Below, piece after piece: positions 49,802 to 59,201 of a stretch of 64,000 nt of DNA. Source of the stretch: Sphingobacteriales bacterium (GTDB taxonomy: Bacteria > Bacteroidota > Bacteroidia > Chitinophagales > Chitinophagaceae); assembly GCA_004144175.1 (NCBI GenBank), contig SEFT01000008.1:1-64000 (forward strand), in the 5' to 3' direction. Under the pieces are notes generated by a model. That model was not told the DNA's origin, made no database searches, and saw only the letters and a program-made list of their open reading frames with translations. Both the position numbers and the translations under genes were made by a program. Each line of letters starts with the position of its first letter. The first letter of the stretch is position 1.

Positions 49802-50353
49802 ATGCAAAAAAGAAGCAAACCTTTTTTTAAACCAAGAGTACCGCAGAACGAACATCGTTTAAACAGAGAGATTACAGCACCGGAAGTGCGTGTAATAGGT
49901 GAAGGCATCGAGCCGGGAATATACCCTGTGGCCGAAGCGCTGAAAATGGCGCAGGACCAGGAAGTAGACCTTGTGGAGATATCGCCTAATGCCGTTCCTC
50001 CCGTTTGCCGCCTTATAGACTACAAGAAGTTCCTTTACGAGAAGAAAAAGAAAGACAAGGAGCAGAAAGCAAAAGCAAAACAGTCGGAGGTGAAAGAGAT
50101 CAGGTTTACGCCTAATACCGACGACCATGATTTTGACTTTAAAGCGAAACATGCTGAAAAGTTCCTGCAGGAAGGTAATAAAGTAAAGTGCTATGTGCAG
50201 TTTAAAGGTAGGGCTATCATGTTTCAAGAACGTGGAGAGCTATTGCTGCTAAAATTCGCTGAGCGCCTTGCAGAGGCCGGTACACTGGAGTCTATGCCTA
50301 AAATGGAAGGACGCCGTATGTTGGTGATATTCACTCCTAAAAAGAAGAAATAA
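49802..50353 (+). CDS. infC: Translation initiation factor IF-3
   Basis: 183 residues. N-terminal domain with HRLNREITAPEVRVIGEGIE (about 18-37), the Lys-rich linker (YEKKKKDKEQKAKAKQSEVK), then the C-terminal domain with EIRFTPNTDDHDFDFKAKHA and FKGRAIMFQERGE. IF-3 binds the 30S subunit and checks start codon pairing. Here the start codon is ATG, not the rare ATT/ATC found in Enterobacteria, so the classical autoregulation by start codon does not apply. The usual rpmI-rplT genes do not follow. Confidence 0.97.
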   Translation: MQKRSKPFFKPRVPQNEHRLNREITAPEVRVIGEGIEPGIYPVAEALKMAQDQEVDLVEISPNAVPPVCRLIDYKKFLYEKKKKDKEQKAKAKQSEVKEIRFTPNTDDHDFDFKAKHAEKFLQEGNKVKCYVQFKGRAIMFQERGELLLLKFAERLAEAGTLESMPKMEGRRMLVIFTPKKKK

Positions 50354-50567
50354 GCAATAGCAATTGTTTTCTAATTGTTTATAGTTTGTTTTTCAGTTGT
50401 TAATGTATGTTTGGTTGGTGTAAATGATTGGTTATTAATGTGTTACGAGGTTGTAAAAGTTCAAAAAAATCTAACAAAAACTTGTGCATAAGATAATCTG
50501 TGATTAACTTTGTTCTATCGAAAGAACGATAACAAAAAGATCATTTTCACTTCGGTGTTAATATAAG

Positions 50568-50622
50568 AAGTTTTCATGGTGATAGGGTTTATAGGGGCTG
50601 GCCTGTTCTCAGGCTGGCTTTT
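50568..50622 (+). ncRNA. Candidate small RNA or hairpin element, copy 1
   Basis: 55 bp beginning AAGTTTTCATGGTGATAGGG and ending in a 9-bp stem GCTGGCCTG / CAGGCTGGC with loop TTCT and T-rich tail. It differs from copy 2 at four positions; the three in the stem all keep pairing. No good promoter of its own (TTAATATAAG only), so it may terminate read-through from infC. Confidence 0.5.
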
Positions 50623-50690
50623 CTATTTTTAGTCGACTCTAAAAATATGTAGATACATATACTGTCTATGTAAGTATTTGTCAAATCAAT

Positions 50691-50720
50691 TTTGAGTATT
50701 GTAAATCAGCCGTATTTTTG
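50691..50720 (+). promoter_or_regulatory. Promoter directly before hairpin copy 2
   Basis: TTTG (50691-50694), 18-bp spacer, TATTTTTG (50713-50720). Both elements match the Bacteroidota consensus exactly. The predicted start lies at about 50726, the first bases of copy 2. It is the best-matching promoter I found in this window. Confidence 0.7.
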
Positions 50721-50723
50721 TAA

Positions 50724-50778
50724 AAGTTTTCATAGTGATAGGGTTTATAGGGGCTGGCCTGTTCTCGGGTCGGCTTTT
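50724..50778 (+). ncRNA. Candidate small RNA, copy 2
   Basis: Predicted transcript of about 55 nt from the promoter at 50691-50720, ending in stem GCTGGCCTG / CGGGTCGGC (loop TTCT, three wobble pairs) plus seven T. The 25 nt before the stem (GTGATAGGGTTTATAGG core) are the conserved single-stranded part. It could also be a transcription attenuator for the downstream gene. Confidence 0.55.
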
Positions 50779-50815
50779 TTTATGTAGTTTTAAGACCTAA
50801 TTAGCGGTGATTATC

Positions 50816-51904
50816 ATGCCTTTGAAGAAAGCTTTACTTCTCCTTCTGTGTACTGTATTTGTTTCTGCTGTAATGGCCCAGCCGCTGGCAGTATATACTA
50901 ATATGCAAAACCAGGTGATAGTTTGGGATCGCGGGATAATGAGAAAGGTAGACTACCTGCCACCGGTAGAAGTAAAGACCGGGCGCACTGCCATTCCTTA
51001 TCTGGATAATTCAAGGTCATTTAAGATATACTACAAGGGTGGGGCGCGCACTGTAAATGCGGGATTTACTAATGAATTTGTCGTTAGTGATAACCTTATA
51101 GCATTCCTGAACGCAAAGTCGCTGAAGGTATTTGACAATGGCAACATCAAAGACCTTTCAACCTTCTGCACGCAGTATTACATGGGTGATAGCGTACTGA
51201 TGTTCTTCGATGGCGTACGCTCCGAGTACAAGGCATACTATAACGGGACTGTTTATCCAATCGAGGGCTTCCTTGCCGGTAATCCGCTGGAGGTAGTTAA
51301 GGTATCGGATAATATCGCCGCTTACGATAACTACGCAAATCAATTCCGCATCTTCTACCACGGTAATATCATTGAGCAGGAAGACTATGCAGTGAGCAGC
51401 TTCGAAGTAGGCCGTAACACCGTCGCGTACGTAGATATCAATCGCCAGTTCAAGATATTCCATAATGGCAAAACATACCTTACAGAAGAGTTTCCTCCGA
51501 GTGCGTTCCAGGTAGGCGATAATGTAGCCGCTTACGTGTCAAACGATGGTTACTTTAAGGTCTTTTACGGCGATAGTGTGCGTTCGCTTGGATTCTTCAC
51601 ACCCGAGTTCAGGGTAGCTGATAACATGGTCACTTACCGCGATCCTGGTGGTTATTTTAAAGTGTTCTACAAAGGTGATATCTACACTCTTGAGAGCTAT
51701 TATCCGGAAAAGACTGTAGTTCAGTATAACTCTATCGCTTACGTCAACAGGGCAAACATTCTTCGCCTGTTTACAGAGGGTGAGATATATGATGTCACCA
51801 ATGCAGAACTGGAAAGCTGGCAGCTTAATTACGATGTAATTAAGTATCAGATCGGCCGCAATATGTTCCGCATCTATTACAAAGGCACGGAATACAGCCA
51901 GTAA
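50816..51904 (+). CDS. Secreted repeat protein of unknown function
   Basis: 362 residues from ATG 50816 (GTG at 50807 adds MII). Signal peptide KKALLLLLCTVFVSAVMAQ. The body consists of about seven repeats of roughly 45 residues around F-K-(I/V)-(F/Y)-Y-x-G (SFKIYYKGG, EYKAYYNGT, QFRIFYHGN, QFKIFHNGK, YFKVFYGDS, YFKVFYKGD, MFRIYYKGT), with N-(T/V/I)-(A/V)-(A/T)-Y-V between them. This suggests a beta-propeller or solenoid in the periplasm or outside the cell. No T9SS domain. Confidence 0.65.
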   Translation: MPLKKALLLLLCTVFVSAVMAQPLAVYTNMQNQVIVWDRGIMRKVDYLPPVEVKTGRTAIPYLDNSRSFKIYYKGGARTVNAGFTNEFVVSDNLIAFLNAKSLKVFDNGNIKDLSTFCTQYYMGDSVLMFFDGVRSEYKAYYNGTVYPIEGFLAGNPLEVVKVSDNIAAYDNYANQFRIFYHGNIIEQEDYAVSSFEVGRNTVAYVDINRQFKIFHNGKTYLTEEFPPSAFQVGDNVAAYVSNDGYFKVFYGDSVRSLGFFTPEFRVADNMVTYRDPGGYFKVFYKGDIYTLESYYPEKTVVQYNSIAYVNRANILRLFTEGEIYDVTNAELESWQLNYDVIKYQIGRNMFRIYYKGTEYSQ

Positions 51905-51910
51905 ATAACC

Positions 51911-52696
51911 TTAGATATACCGTTTGATTAACCTCAATGTGTGGGTGCGTTTGCGCAATGTTGTGCTGATGATTCCACCCGGGTCTATCTTATCGATAAC
52001 AACCCTGCCGGTAGCGCCGGTGGCATGTATAATTGTCTGATTATCGAGCAATATGCCTACATGGATGATTTTACCCTCGGCATTATCAAAGAAAGCCAGG
52101 TCGCCACATTTGGCATTTTGCAGGAAGTCGACAAGTACACCCTCCAATGCCTGTTTATCAGCATCCCTTTGAGTTGCTTTCCCGCAAAGCTTAAACGCCA
52201 TCTGTACAAGCCCCGAACAATCGATGCCCGCGATGCTACGCCCGCCCCATAGGTAAGGAGCGTTCAGGTAAGTCATGGCGGCGGCTACTACTGAGTCGCA
52301 GTTCAAGTCCAGTTTCTTAACGGCAATCTTTTTGCCTTTGAACTTCCCCTGCTGATTGTATATGCTTATTTTTCCTTTCTTGATGTTGAACAGGTCTGCG
52401 CCCTGTGGTATCCACTGGTGGCCATTCTCAAATACCAGTTTACCATTGTTGTTGGCAGCCAGGTGTTTGGCTGTTTTCCTGAATTCTTTCTGGGTAATTA
52501 TGGTTAGCTGTCCCAGTCTGCACCAGCCGACGTATTCGTCCCAATAGCAGCGTATGCGGGCCCAGTCGCCATCGTTTATTTCCAGTATCTCTATCCTTTC
52601 GCCAAATAGTACTTCATTAACCTGCTCGGCCCTGTGACTGGGTTCAGCGCGCATTGGCATATTAGATACATTGCAAAAGGCGTAAGATAGAACCAT
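51911..52696 (-). CDS. NlpC/P60 family peptidoglycan hydrolase with SH3 domains
   Basis: 261 residues. Bacterial SH3-type region first (about 1-60, CNVSNMPMRAEPSHRAEQVN; second around 100-125). The C40 peptidase domain follows from about 130: YLWGGRSIAGIDCSGLVQMA with the catalytic Cys, then IIHVGILLDNQTIIHATG with the catalytic His. It cuts peptide stems between D-Glu and the diamino acid. No signal peptide is visible at the chosen start, as is frequent in annotated Bacteroidota homologues. Confidence 0.88.
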   Translation of the reverse strand: MVLSYAFCNVSNMPMRAEPSHRAEQVNEVLFGERIEILEINDGDWARIRCYWDEYVGWCRLGQLTIITQKEFRKTAKHLAANNNGKLVFENGHQWIPQGADLFNIKKGKISIYNQQGKFKGKKIAVKKLDLNCDSVVAAAMTYLNAPYLWGGRSIAGIDCSGLVQMAFKLCGKATQRDADKQALEGVLVDFLQNAKCGDLAFFDNAEGKIIHVGILLDNQTIIHATGATGRVVIDKIDPGGIISTTLRKRTHTLRLIKRYI

Positions 52697-52901
52697 CGTA
52701 TTTTATATAGAATTGAATCAGCAATATTACTGTGTTCGGCGGATATTGTATGGCGCAGCGCTCAATTTCCTTTCCCCGATTTCTTTTATTAACTTAGCAC
52801 GCTAAAGTTATGCCCTATATTATTAGTTTACACTTCTATATAATATATGTGTCAGGCTGATAGAATGGAATAAATCACAAGACTAAAGATTTTAAACAAT
52901 T

Positions 52902-54530
52902 ATGGATTCTACAATTATTGTTGCCATCGTAGCGGTGGGAGCTATTCTAATAGGGATATTCCTTGGCAAAATGATCTTTGCCAAAAATACCCAGCGCCAA
53001 ATAGAAGAAGCAGATCAACAAGCGAAAAAAGTACTGGAAGACGCGAAAGCGCACGCAGAAACACTGAAGGAAAAGAAAATACTGGAAGCCAAGGAGCATT
53101 TCCTCCAGCTAAAGAACAAGAGCGAAAAAGAACTGCTGGAACTGAAAAGCCAGCAAGACAAAGCAAAGAACGAGCATGAGAAGGAGTTGCTGAAGCGCAG
53201 CCAGAAGGTAGTAGAAGACGAAGCAAAGCTGAAACAACAGCAGCAGAGCATCAACGATAAAAATGCTTCTCTGCAAAAGCAGATCAATGAGAATGAGCAG
53301 ATAAAAACAGAGCTTGAAAAGCAAGTAGAGGTAGTAAACATCAAGCGCTCGGAGCTGGAAAAGCACGTGGATGAGCATAAGCGCAGCCTCGAAAAAGTAG
53401 CGAACCTTTCTGCAGAGCAAGCTAAAGCCGAGCTTATTGAGCTGGTAAAAGAAGAGGCTCGAACCAAGGCTATGGCCCATGTGAAGGAGATAATGGAAGA
53501 GGCTAAACTCAATGCTACCAAAGAGGCTAAGAAGATCGTAATACAAACTATCCAGCGTACAGCTGCTGAGCAAACCATCGAGAATGCGATTACGGTGTTC
53601 AACCTGGAGAGCGATGAGATAAAAGGGCAGATCATTGGCCGTGAAGGCCGTAACATACGTGCGCTGGAAGCTGCTACAGGTGTCGACTTGATCATTGATG
53701 ATACCCCGGAGGCTATCGTACTCAGCTGTTTCGATCCCCTTCGCCGCGAGGTAGCACGCCTATCGCTGCAGCGCCTGGTGCAGGATGGCCGTATACACCC
53801 TGCCCGTATCGAAGAAGTGGTAGAAAAAACCAAGAAGCAACTGGAAGAGCAGGTAATGGAAATAGGGGAGCGTACCATTATAGAACTGGGCGTGCATGGC
53901 CTGCACAAAGACCTGGTACGTATGATAGGTAAGATGCGTTTCCGTTCGTCTTATGGCCAAAACCTGCTGATGCACTCTAAGGAAACAGCTAATCTTTGCG
54001 GTATAATGGCTGCTGAACTGGGCCTGGGTCAAAAAGTAGTAAAGTTGGCTAAGCGCGCAGGTCTGCTGCACGATATAGGTAAAGTACCCGACGAAGAAAC
54101 AGAACTGAGCCACGCATTGCTGGGTGCTAAGCTGGCCGAAAGATGTGGTGAGCATCCTGCAATTATAAACGCTATAGGCGCGCACCACGATGAGATGGAA
54201 ATGACCTACATTATTTCGCCTATTATACAGGCTTGTGATGCCATCAGTGGCGCACGCCCTGGTGCCCGTCGCGAAATGATGCAAAGTTACCTGCAGCGCA
54301 TCAAAGACCTTGAGAACCTGGCTATGGCCTACAATGGCGTAGAAAAAGCATACGCCATACAAGCAGGCCGCGAACTAAGGGTAATCGTTGAAGCTGATAA
54401 AGTAACAGATGCAGACAGTGACCGTCTGTCGTTTGAGATAGCCGATAAGATACAGAAGGAAATGCAGTATCCCGGCCAGATCAAAGTGACGGTAATACGT
54501 GAGTTGAGGGCGGTGAACATAGCACGCTAA
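52902..54530 (+). CDS. rny: Ribonuclease Y
   Basis: 542 residues. Endoribonuclease that starts mRNA decay at the membrane. One N-terminal membrane helix (about 4-24), a long coiled coil (about 28-215, Lys/Glu/Gln-rich), KH domain ([31 protein letters not shown]) and HD domain ([20 protein letters not shown] with HD near residue 390). Length and order are as in the family (about 520 residues). Ends AVNIAR, close to the common ALEVAK-type end. Confidence 0.96.
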   Translation: MDSTIIVAIVAVGAILIGIFLGKMIFAKNTQRQIEEADQQAKKVLEDAKAHAETLKEKKILEAKEHFLQLKNKSEKELLELKSQQDKAKNEHEKELLKRSQKVVEDEAKLKQQQQSINDKNASLQKQINENEQIKTELEKQVEVVNIKRSELEKHVDEHKRSLEKVANLSAEQAKAELIELVKEEARTKAMAHVKEIMEEAKLNATKEAKKIVIQTIQRTAAEQTIENAITVFNLESDEIKGQIIGREGRNIRALEAATGVDLIIDDTPEAIVLSCFDPLRREVARLSLQRLVQDGRIHPARIEEVVEKTKKQLEEQVMEIGERTIIELGVHGLHKDLVRMIGKMRFRSSYGQNLLMHSKETANLCGIMAAELGLGQKVVKLAKRAGLLHDIGKVPDEETELSHALLGAKLAERCGEHPAIINAIGAHHDEMEMTYIISPIIQACDAISGARPGARREMMQSYLQRIKDLENLAMAYNGVEKAYAIQAGRELRVIVEADKVTDADSDRLSFEIADKIQKEMQYPGQIKVTVIRELRAVNIAR

Positions 54531-54552
54531 TATTACATTTATATCATTCTAC

Positions 54553-54580
54553 AAGCGGCAACAGATATCTGTTGCCGCTT
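54553..54580 (+). terminator. Terminator after rny
   Basis: Perfect 28-bp palindrome (half-site AAGCGGCAACAGAT), followed by TTGTTTT. A strong rho-independent signal 22 bp after the rny stop. Confidence 0.88.
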
Positions 54581-54658
54581 TTGTTTTGGGCTAAATGGCA
54601 TAGCTTTTTAGCATCGTTAGGTTAGGATAAATCGATAAAGGCCCTCGGCTATTGTTTC

Positions 54659-54666
54659 TAGCTTTG
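54659..54666 (+). promoter_or_regulatory. Promoter -7 element for the NDH-2 gene
   Basis: TAGCTTTG, perfect TAnnTTTG, 20 bp before the start codon at 54687. The -33 position has no clear TTTG. Confidence 0.5.
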
Positions 54667-54686
54667 TGCCGTCTTAAAAACGCATT

Positions 54687-55994
54687 ATGGATAAGAAGCG
54701 TGTAGTAATACTAGGGGCAGGATTTGCAGGTTTGTTATTGGCTAAGAAGTTGAAGAACAGTGCATACGATATAACGCTGATTGACCAATATAATTTTCAC
54801 CAGTTTCAGCCGTTGTTTTATCAGGTAGCAACAGCGAGGCTCGAGCCTAGTTCCATTTCTTTCCCACTGCGTAAAATTTTCCAGCGCCGGAAGAATGTGC
54901 ATGTGCGTATTGGCAAAATAAAAAGCGTGGATACGGCGGCACAAAAAGTAATCACAGAAGAGTGTACGTTCCCATATGATTATTTGGTCGTTGCCACTGG
55001 TTGCACCAGCAACTTCTTTGGTAACAAGAACATTGAGAAATATGCATTTCCTATGAAGTCGACCACGGAGGCTATCACCCTCCGCAACAGGCTTTTGCTC
55101 AACTTTGAAGATGCACTTGATTGCAGCGAGTCGGAATTGGAGGGCATTATGAACATCGTAGTAGCGGGTGGTGGCGCCACCGGCGTAGAGCTTGCAGGCG
55201 CGCTGGCAGAAATGAAAAAGAATGTACTGCCACGCGACTACCCTGATATGGACTTTTCGAAGCTGAATGTGTACCTGCTGGAAGGTGGGCCGGTAACGCT
55301 GGCGCCTATGAGCAAAGAATCGCAGCAAAAGTCGCAGGAGTACCTCGAGAAGCTGGGTGTAAAAGTATGGACCGATGCACTGATACAAGACTATGATGGT
55401 AAGGTGGTAAGCCTGAAAGATGGCCAAACAATACGCACCAATAACCTGATATGGGCGGCGGGTATCATAGGCAATGTACCCGATGGCATACCTAAAGAAG
55501 TGTTGGTGCGAGGTAACAGGATAAAGGTGGATCAGTATAATAGGGTAGAAGGCACAACCAATATATTTGCGCTGGGTGACATAGCCTATATGGAAACACC
55601 CGAATTCCCACGGGGGCATGCGCAGCTGGCAAATGTAGCCAACAACCAGGCCGCTAACCTGGCTAAGAATATGGAGCGCATGCTGGATAACAGGGAGCTA
55701 AAACCATTTGTATACAAGAGTCCTGGCACCATGGCTACCGTAGGTAAGCGTAAAGCGGTAGTAGACCTGTCGTGGATCAAGTTCCAGGGATTCTTTGCAT
55801 GGCTGGTGTGGATGTTCCTGCACCTCATGCTGATATTAAGTGCCAAAAATAAACTCATCATATTTATCAACTGGGCCATTAGCTATTTTACGAACGATAC
55901 TACGCTAAGGCTTATCTTACTGCCTACGCGGAAGCAGATAGAACTGGCGCGTGAGCATCATCGGTTAGATAGTGGCGATGCACAAACAGCTTAA
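54687..55994 (+). CDS. ndh: Type II NADH dehydrogenase (NDH-2)
   Basis: 435 residues. It moves electrons from NADH to menaquinone without pumping protons. FAD site VVILGAGFAGLLLAKKL (6-22), NADH site NIVVAGGGATGVELAGALAE (about 156-175), FALGDIAYME with the FAD-binding Asp, and a C-terminal membrane-associating region (about 360-400, FFAWLVWMFLHLMLILSAKN) that is characteristic of NDH-2. Confidence 0.92.
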   Translation: MDKKRVVILGAGFAGLLLAKKLKNSAYDITLIDQYNFHQFQPLFYQVATARLEPSSISFPLRKIFQRRKNVHVRIGKIKSVDTAAQKVITEECTFPYDYLVVATGCTSNFFGNKNIEKYAFPMKSTTEAITLRNRLLLNFEDALDCSESELEGIMNIVVAGGGATGVELAGALAEMKKNVLPRDYPDMDFSKLNVYLLEGGPVTLAPMSKESQQKSQEYLEKLGVKVWTDALIQDYDGKVVSLKDGQTIRTNNLIWAAGIIGNVPDGIPKEVLVRGNRIKVDQYNRVEGTTNIFALGDIAYMETPEFPRGHAQLANVANNQAANLAKNMERMLDNRELKPFVYKSPGTMATVGKRKAVVDLSWIKFQGFFAWLVWMFLHLMLILSAKNKLIIFINWAISYFTNDTTLRLILLPTRKQIELAREHHRLDSGDAQTA

Positions 55995-55995
55995 G

Positions 55996-56029
55996 ATGAA
56001 AAGAGTCCTCATCTGAGGACTCTTTTCAT
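55996..56029. terminator. Bidirectional terminator between ndh and a convergent gene
   Basis: 16-bp perfect stem (ATGAAAAGAGTCCTCA and its complement) with a 2-nt loop; A- and T-rich ends allow action in both directions. It overlaps the last codons of the ndh stop region (TAA at 55992-55994). Confidence 0.88.
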
Positions 56030-56049
56030 TTGATATTATGTTATAAATA

Positions 56050-56763
56050 TTACGCCGCTTCAGCTATATGCCTCACCAACATCCGTTTTGCAATTGGTAG
56101 CAATGTCTCGTCAAGCGGCACCTGCATCTGCGACTCAATACAATATACTGCTGGGTTAGGCAGCGTACGTATCTGGTTTATTATGTCACGCTTAATACTC
56201 TCGTAGGTATTAGCTAAGCTCTTGGTGTAGCGGTCCACATAGTTCACTTTGATACCTCTGTATTTGGCCTGCTGGTGTTCAAATAAAGTAATGCTGTATG
56301 AGTAGGCTTTTATTTCCGATTGGTTGCCATAACGCAGCAGCATGTAGCCTTCGTTTTTGTACAGTGGTATGATGCCAATAGGTTCTATTCTCAACTGTTT
56401 TTCAACCAGCTCATATATTTCAGCACCGTTATCGATAATGCTCTTCATCTCACTGACGGCATAGTTGGTAATAGATTCCAATTCATTCATTACCTCATCA
56501 TCCGCCAGCATCTTTTCGTACATCAGCTCCAAGTTGCGCATATCTACTTTATTTAGCTGTTGCGGAAACTGATCTTGTAACAACTTTTTATTGGTGCGGA
56601 ATGCAAGCAGATTATTATGATGAAAAATAACATCGCCCAGCTGTGGATAAAGCTTGGCCTCATTGAAGTATTTATTTACCTCCTGCAGATAGGCGAGCAA
56701 GCGATACTTCTGCAGCTCGAAATCTATATGCCCTTCCATAAACCATGTTTCACTCAACCTCAT
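56050..56763 (-). CDS. Conserved hypothetical protein
   Basis: 237 residues, cytoplasmic, helical first half (IDFELQKYRLLAYLQEVNKY) and alpha/beta second half (LRIEPIGIIPLYKNEGYMLL). I recognise it as the type of conserved Bacteroidota protein annotated without function. Convergent with ndh. Confidence 0.65.
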   Translation of the reverse strand: MRLSETWFMEGHIDFELQKYRLLAYLQEVNKYFNEAKLYPQLGDVIFHHNNLLAFRTNKKLLQDQFPQQLNKVDMRNLELMYEKMLADDEVMNELESITNYAVSEMKSIIDNGAEIYELVEKQLRIEPIGIIPLYKNEGYMLLRYGNQSEIKAYSYSITLFEHQQAKYRGIKVNYVDRYTKSLANTYESIKRDIINQIRTLPNPAVYCIESQMQVPLDETLLPIAKRMLVRHIAEAA

Positions 56764-56843
56764 AGCTACTAATGTTTTATCTTCTTACTTATAAAAAGCA
56801 AAAAGGGTGCCATAAGCAGGTCTGTAAGTCACAGCGTTGTAGT

Positions 56844-57239
56844 TTATACCACCCTTGTTTCGATGACCAGCGGATTGGTAATTGCCTTGTGCATTGGGCA
56901 CTTGCCGGCTATCACCAGCAACCGCTGTTTCTGGTCGTCGCTAAGTGTACCTGTAAGCTTTATGTTAAGGCTCAACACGGGTATCGGGTTGTCGGTGTGG
57001 TAATGCACATTCACGGTTGCCTCTATCTGTTCAACAGGCCACTGCTTCCTGTTGGCATACATACGCAGTGTAATGCAGGTGCAGGCTCCCAACGATGCAG
57101 CCAACAGCTCCTCCGGCATAGGCCCTTTATCTGTCCCGCCTTTTGCTACAGGCTCGTCGGCAAGTAGTGCATGTTCTCTTTCGCTTACTATGTTGGTGGT
57201 ATAACGATCTTGGCCGATGGTGGCTATAATGCTGCCCAT
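56844..57239 (-). CDS. OsmC family peroxiredoxin-like protein
   Basis: 131 residues from ATG 57239. The frame extends upstream to 57428, but that part overlaps the glycosylase gene in another frame and has no family similarity. Core: KGGTDKGPMPEELLAASLGACTCITL has the first redox Cys, and GKCPMHKAI the second. OsmC/Ohr proteins reduce organic hydroperoxides or bind small molecules. Confidence 0.88.
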   Translation of the reverse strand: MGSIIATIGQDRYTTNIVSEREHALLADEPVAKGGTDKGPMPEELLAASLGACTCITLRMYANRKQWPVEQIEATVNVHYHTDNPIPVLSLNIKLTGTLSDDQKQRLLVIAGKCPMHKAITNPLVIETRVV

Positions 57240-57264
57240 GTTATGCTGTTTAGCCGATAAAATA

Positions 57265-57996
57265 CTACTTATATAGTATCTGGCAATTTTCGCAGTAGAA
57301 TGTCCGGCGTTTACCCGCGCCCAGGTAGTCTTTATGAAAGGGCAGGTTGCAGCGTTTGCATGTTTTTTGTGCATTGGCAAGCCAATGCTTCCGTAATACA
57401 TATTGCCGCTTCCATTCAAGGAATTCAAAAGTGTATACTCTTGCTTCTTTGATCAGTTCCGACAGCTTTTTGGGCGGCAAGGCACCAATAGTGCTTAACG
57501 GATGTACTTTGATCCTGTATAACACTTCATTCTTAATGATGTTGCCCACGCCCGAGAATATCTGCTGGTCGAGCAGCGCGTCGCACACAAGCATATCAGG
57601 CGCAGCTTTTAGCTTATTCCTGGCCTTGGCTGCATCCCAGCTGTCTGACATCACATCTGCACTCCAGTCATAAATCTCATCCAGTGGTTCTTCTATCCAT
57701 TTCACCGCTGTAGTATAAAAGTTCCACTCGTCGTCCTTAAACCTTAGAGATAACCTTAGTTGTTTGTCTTTGCGTTCATTGATATAATACACCCCAAACA
57801 TTAGGAAGTGTACGCGGAGCGTAAAGTCTTTGAAACAGATAAGAAAATGCTTTCCCCAGGTTTTGATGTCAATTATCTTCTGTCCGGCAATCCGGTCCAT
57901 GTCGATCTTCGAATTGCCTGTAGCCTCCAGCACTTTCTTTCCGATAAATCTTACCGTATCTTCTTTGAACATTACCAGTGAAGGACCTTCGGGCAT
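57265..57996 (-). CDS. Fpg/Nei family DNA glycosylase (endonuclease VIII-like)
   Basis: 243 residues. N-terminal PEGP (2-5) with the catalytic Pro2-Glu3; the central helix-two-turn-helix (LLDQQIFSGVGNIIKNEVLY) and C-terminal zinc finger with Cys213, 216, 235, 238. It removes oxidised bases and cuts the abasic site. MPEGPS and the short form suggest Nei rather than MutM. Confidence 0.88.
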   Translation of the reverse strand: MPEGPSLVMFKEDTVRFIGKKVLEATGNSKIDMDRIAGQKIIDIKTWGKHFLICFKDFTLRVHFLMFGVYYINERKDKQLRLSLRFKDDEWNFYTTAVKWIEEPLDEIYDWSADVMSDSWDAAKARNKLKAAPDMLVCDALLDQQIFSGVGNIIKNEVLYRIKVHPLSTIGALPPKKLSELIKEARVYTFEFLEWKRQYVLRKHWLANAQKTCKRCNLPFHKDYLGAGKRRTFYCENCQILYK

Positions 57997-58187
57997 AATC
58001 TCAGCATTTTATCAGCAACTCAAAATTTTTATTCCAATGAAACTACACACAGTAACCGTGCCTAATGGTATGTATGTCAGAAAATTAACGTCGTAGTTTA
58101 AAATATTGACCACTAGTTGTCTATGTGATATATTTTATATTGATTAATTGTGTAAATTGCAGCCATCTTCAATAGTCAAGTAGGGAA

Positions 58188-59105
58188 ATGATCAGGAAAT
58201 TGTGCAGTATGTTGCTACTTGGAGTAGTGTTGTCCACTCCCGGGTTTACGCAGACCAATGAATTAGTTGCAAGCTTAAATATACCTAACCGCATACCGGG
58301 CGAGGTATCTACCGAAAACGAAACCGCAGTGGCAGCGTCCGAAAAAAAGGAAGTTACGTTACCACTGCCGGAGTTAAATGAGAGAGCAAAAATCTCTTTT
58401 AGTCCTGAATATCTTACCCCCTTACCGTCAGACCCGTTCAAAGTTAAACCTCGTTCTTTCATCATGCCCGCCGGCCTAATTGCCGTCGGTACCTACAGTC
58501 TATTCAGCGAAGACTGTAAAGACTTCAACTCTTTTGCCCGGGATAATATGTGGGACAAGCGTGACCGTAGTGGTGAGCATCGTGGGTTTGTGCCGGATGA
58601 TTATACAATGTTCCTACCGTTTGTAGCCTATTATGGACTCAATCTAGCAGGCGTAAAAAGCCAGCATAAAATGGTGGATGGTACACTCCTCTACGTAATG
58701 TCTACGGCCATCACCAATACCATCGTTTTTACCACTAAGAACCGCTCGGCAGTGGAACGCCCCGACCAGTCAGATCTGTTATCGTTCCCTTCAGGCCATA
58801 CGGCCCAGGCGTTCGTATCGGCCGAATTTTTCAGGCAAGAATATAAGCATCTGTCTCCGTTGTACGGCGTGGCGGGTTATGCAGCGGCTGTTACTACAGG
58901 AGCATTACGTATGCGCCACAACAAACATTGGCTGAATGATGTTGTAGCCGGTGCCGGCGTCGGTATATTATCTACGAGGTTTTCGTATTGGCTGTACCCT
59001 AAGATGAAAAAGCTGGTAATGCCAAATGCAAAAAACGACATGATGGTAGCGCCATCGTATAATAATGGCGCGGTGGGCTTGTCTTTTATGTACAGTTTTA
59101 AATAG
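58188..59105 (+). CDS. PAP2 family phosphatase, exported
   Basis: 305 residues. Signal peptide (LCSMLLLGVVLSTPGFTQ). The three PAP2 motifs are present: KNRSAVERP, SFPSGHTAQAF and RMRHNKHWLNDVVAG (R-x5-H-x3-D). These phosphatases act on lipid-linked phosphates (for example undecaprenyl pyrophosphate or lipid A) in the cell envelope. The 90-residue linker before the first motif is charged. Confidence 0.88.
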   Translation: MIRKLCSMLLLGVVLSTPGFTQTNELVASLNIPNRIPGEVSTENETAVAASEKKEVTLPLPELNERAKISFSPEYLTPLPSDPFKVKPRSFIMPAGLIAVGTYSLFSEDCKDFNSFARDNMWDKRDRSGEHRGFVPDDYTMFLPFVAYYGLNLAGVKSQHKMVDGTLLYVMSTAITNTIVFTTKNRSAVERPDQSDLLSFPSGHTAQAFVSAEFFRQEYKHLSPLYGVAGYAAAVTTGALRMRHNKHWLNDVVAGAGVGILSTRFSYWLYPKMKKLVMPNAKNDMMVAPSYNNGAVGLSFMYSFK

Positions 59106-59151
59106 TGCCTGTCTCGGATACTGGATTTGGGATAGATATCATACTTTAATA

Positions 59152-59187
59152 AAACAGTAAAGGCACCATGCGGTGCCTTTACTGTTT
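59152..59187. terminator. Bidirectional terminator between PAP2 and BI-1 genes
   Basis: 16-bp perfect stem (AAACAGTAAAGGCACC and complement) with ATGC loop; sits in the gap between convergent genes. Confidence 0.88.
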
Positions 59188-59201
59188 ATGCTAATTTAAA
59201 C

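Larger units (their letters stand above)
50354..50815 (+). other. Long intergenic region with two hairpin copies
   Basis: 462 bp without a convincing protein gene. The first 200 bp are AT-rich and hold nothing I can name. The second part contains two 55-bp copies (50568-50622 and 50724-50778) that each end in a terminator-like hairpin, and a promoter in front of copy 2. The last 30 bp lead to the secreted protein gene. Confidence 0.8.

Noticed and set aside
50576-50632. 18-residue hydrophobic peptide (MVIGFIGAGLFSGWLFYF) in hairpin copy 1
   Set aside because: Copy 2 has ATA in place of ATG and an Arg for Trp, while the RNA stem is preserved in both; the structure explains the conservation better.
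53015-53908. Reverse-strand ORF of 297 residues inside rny
   Set aside because: Ser/Cys/Phe-rich complement of the Lys/Glu-rich coiled coil of ribonuclease Y.
54735-55619. Reverse-strand ORF of 294 residues inside ndh
   Set aside because: Shadow frame of a clear NDH-2 gene, histidine/tyrosine-rich composition unlike neighbours.
57240-57428. N-terminal extension of the OsmC gene
   Set aside because: Overlaps the glycosylase gene and lacks similarity to OsmC; ATG 57239 fits the family start.
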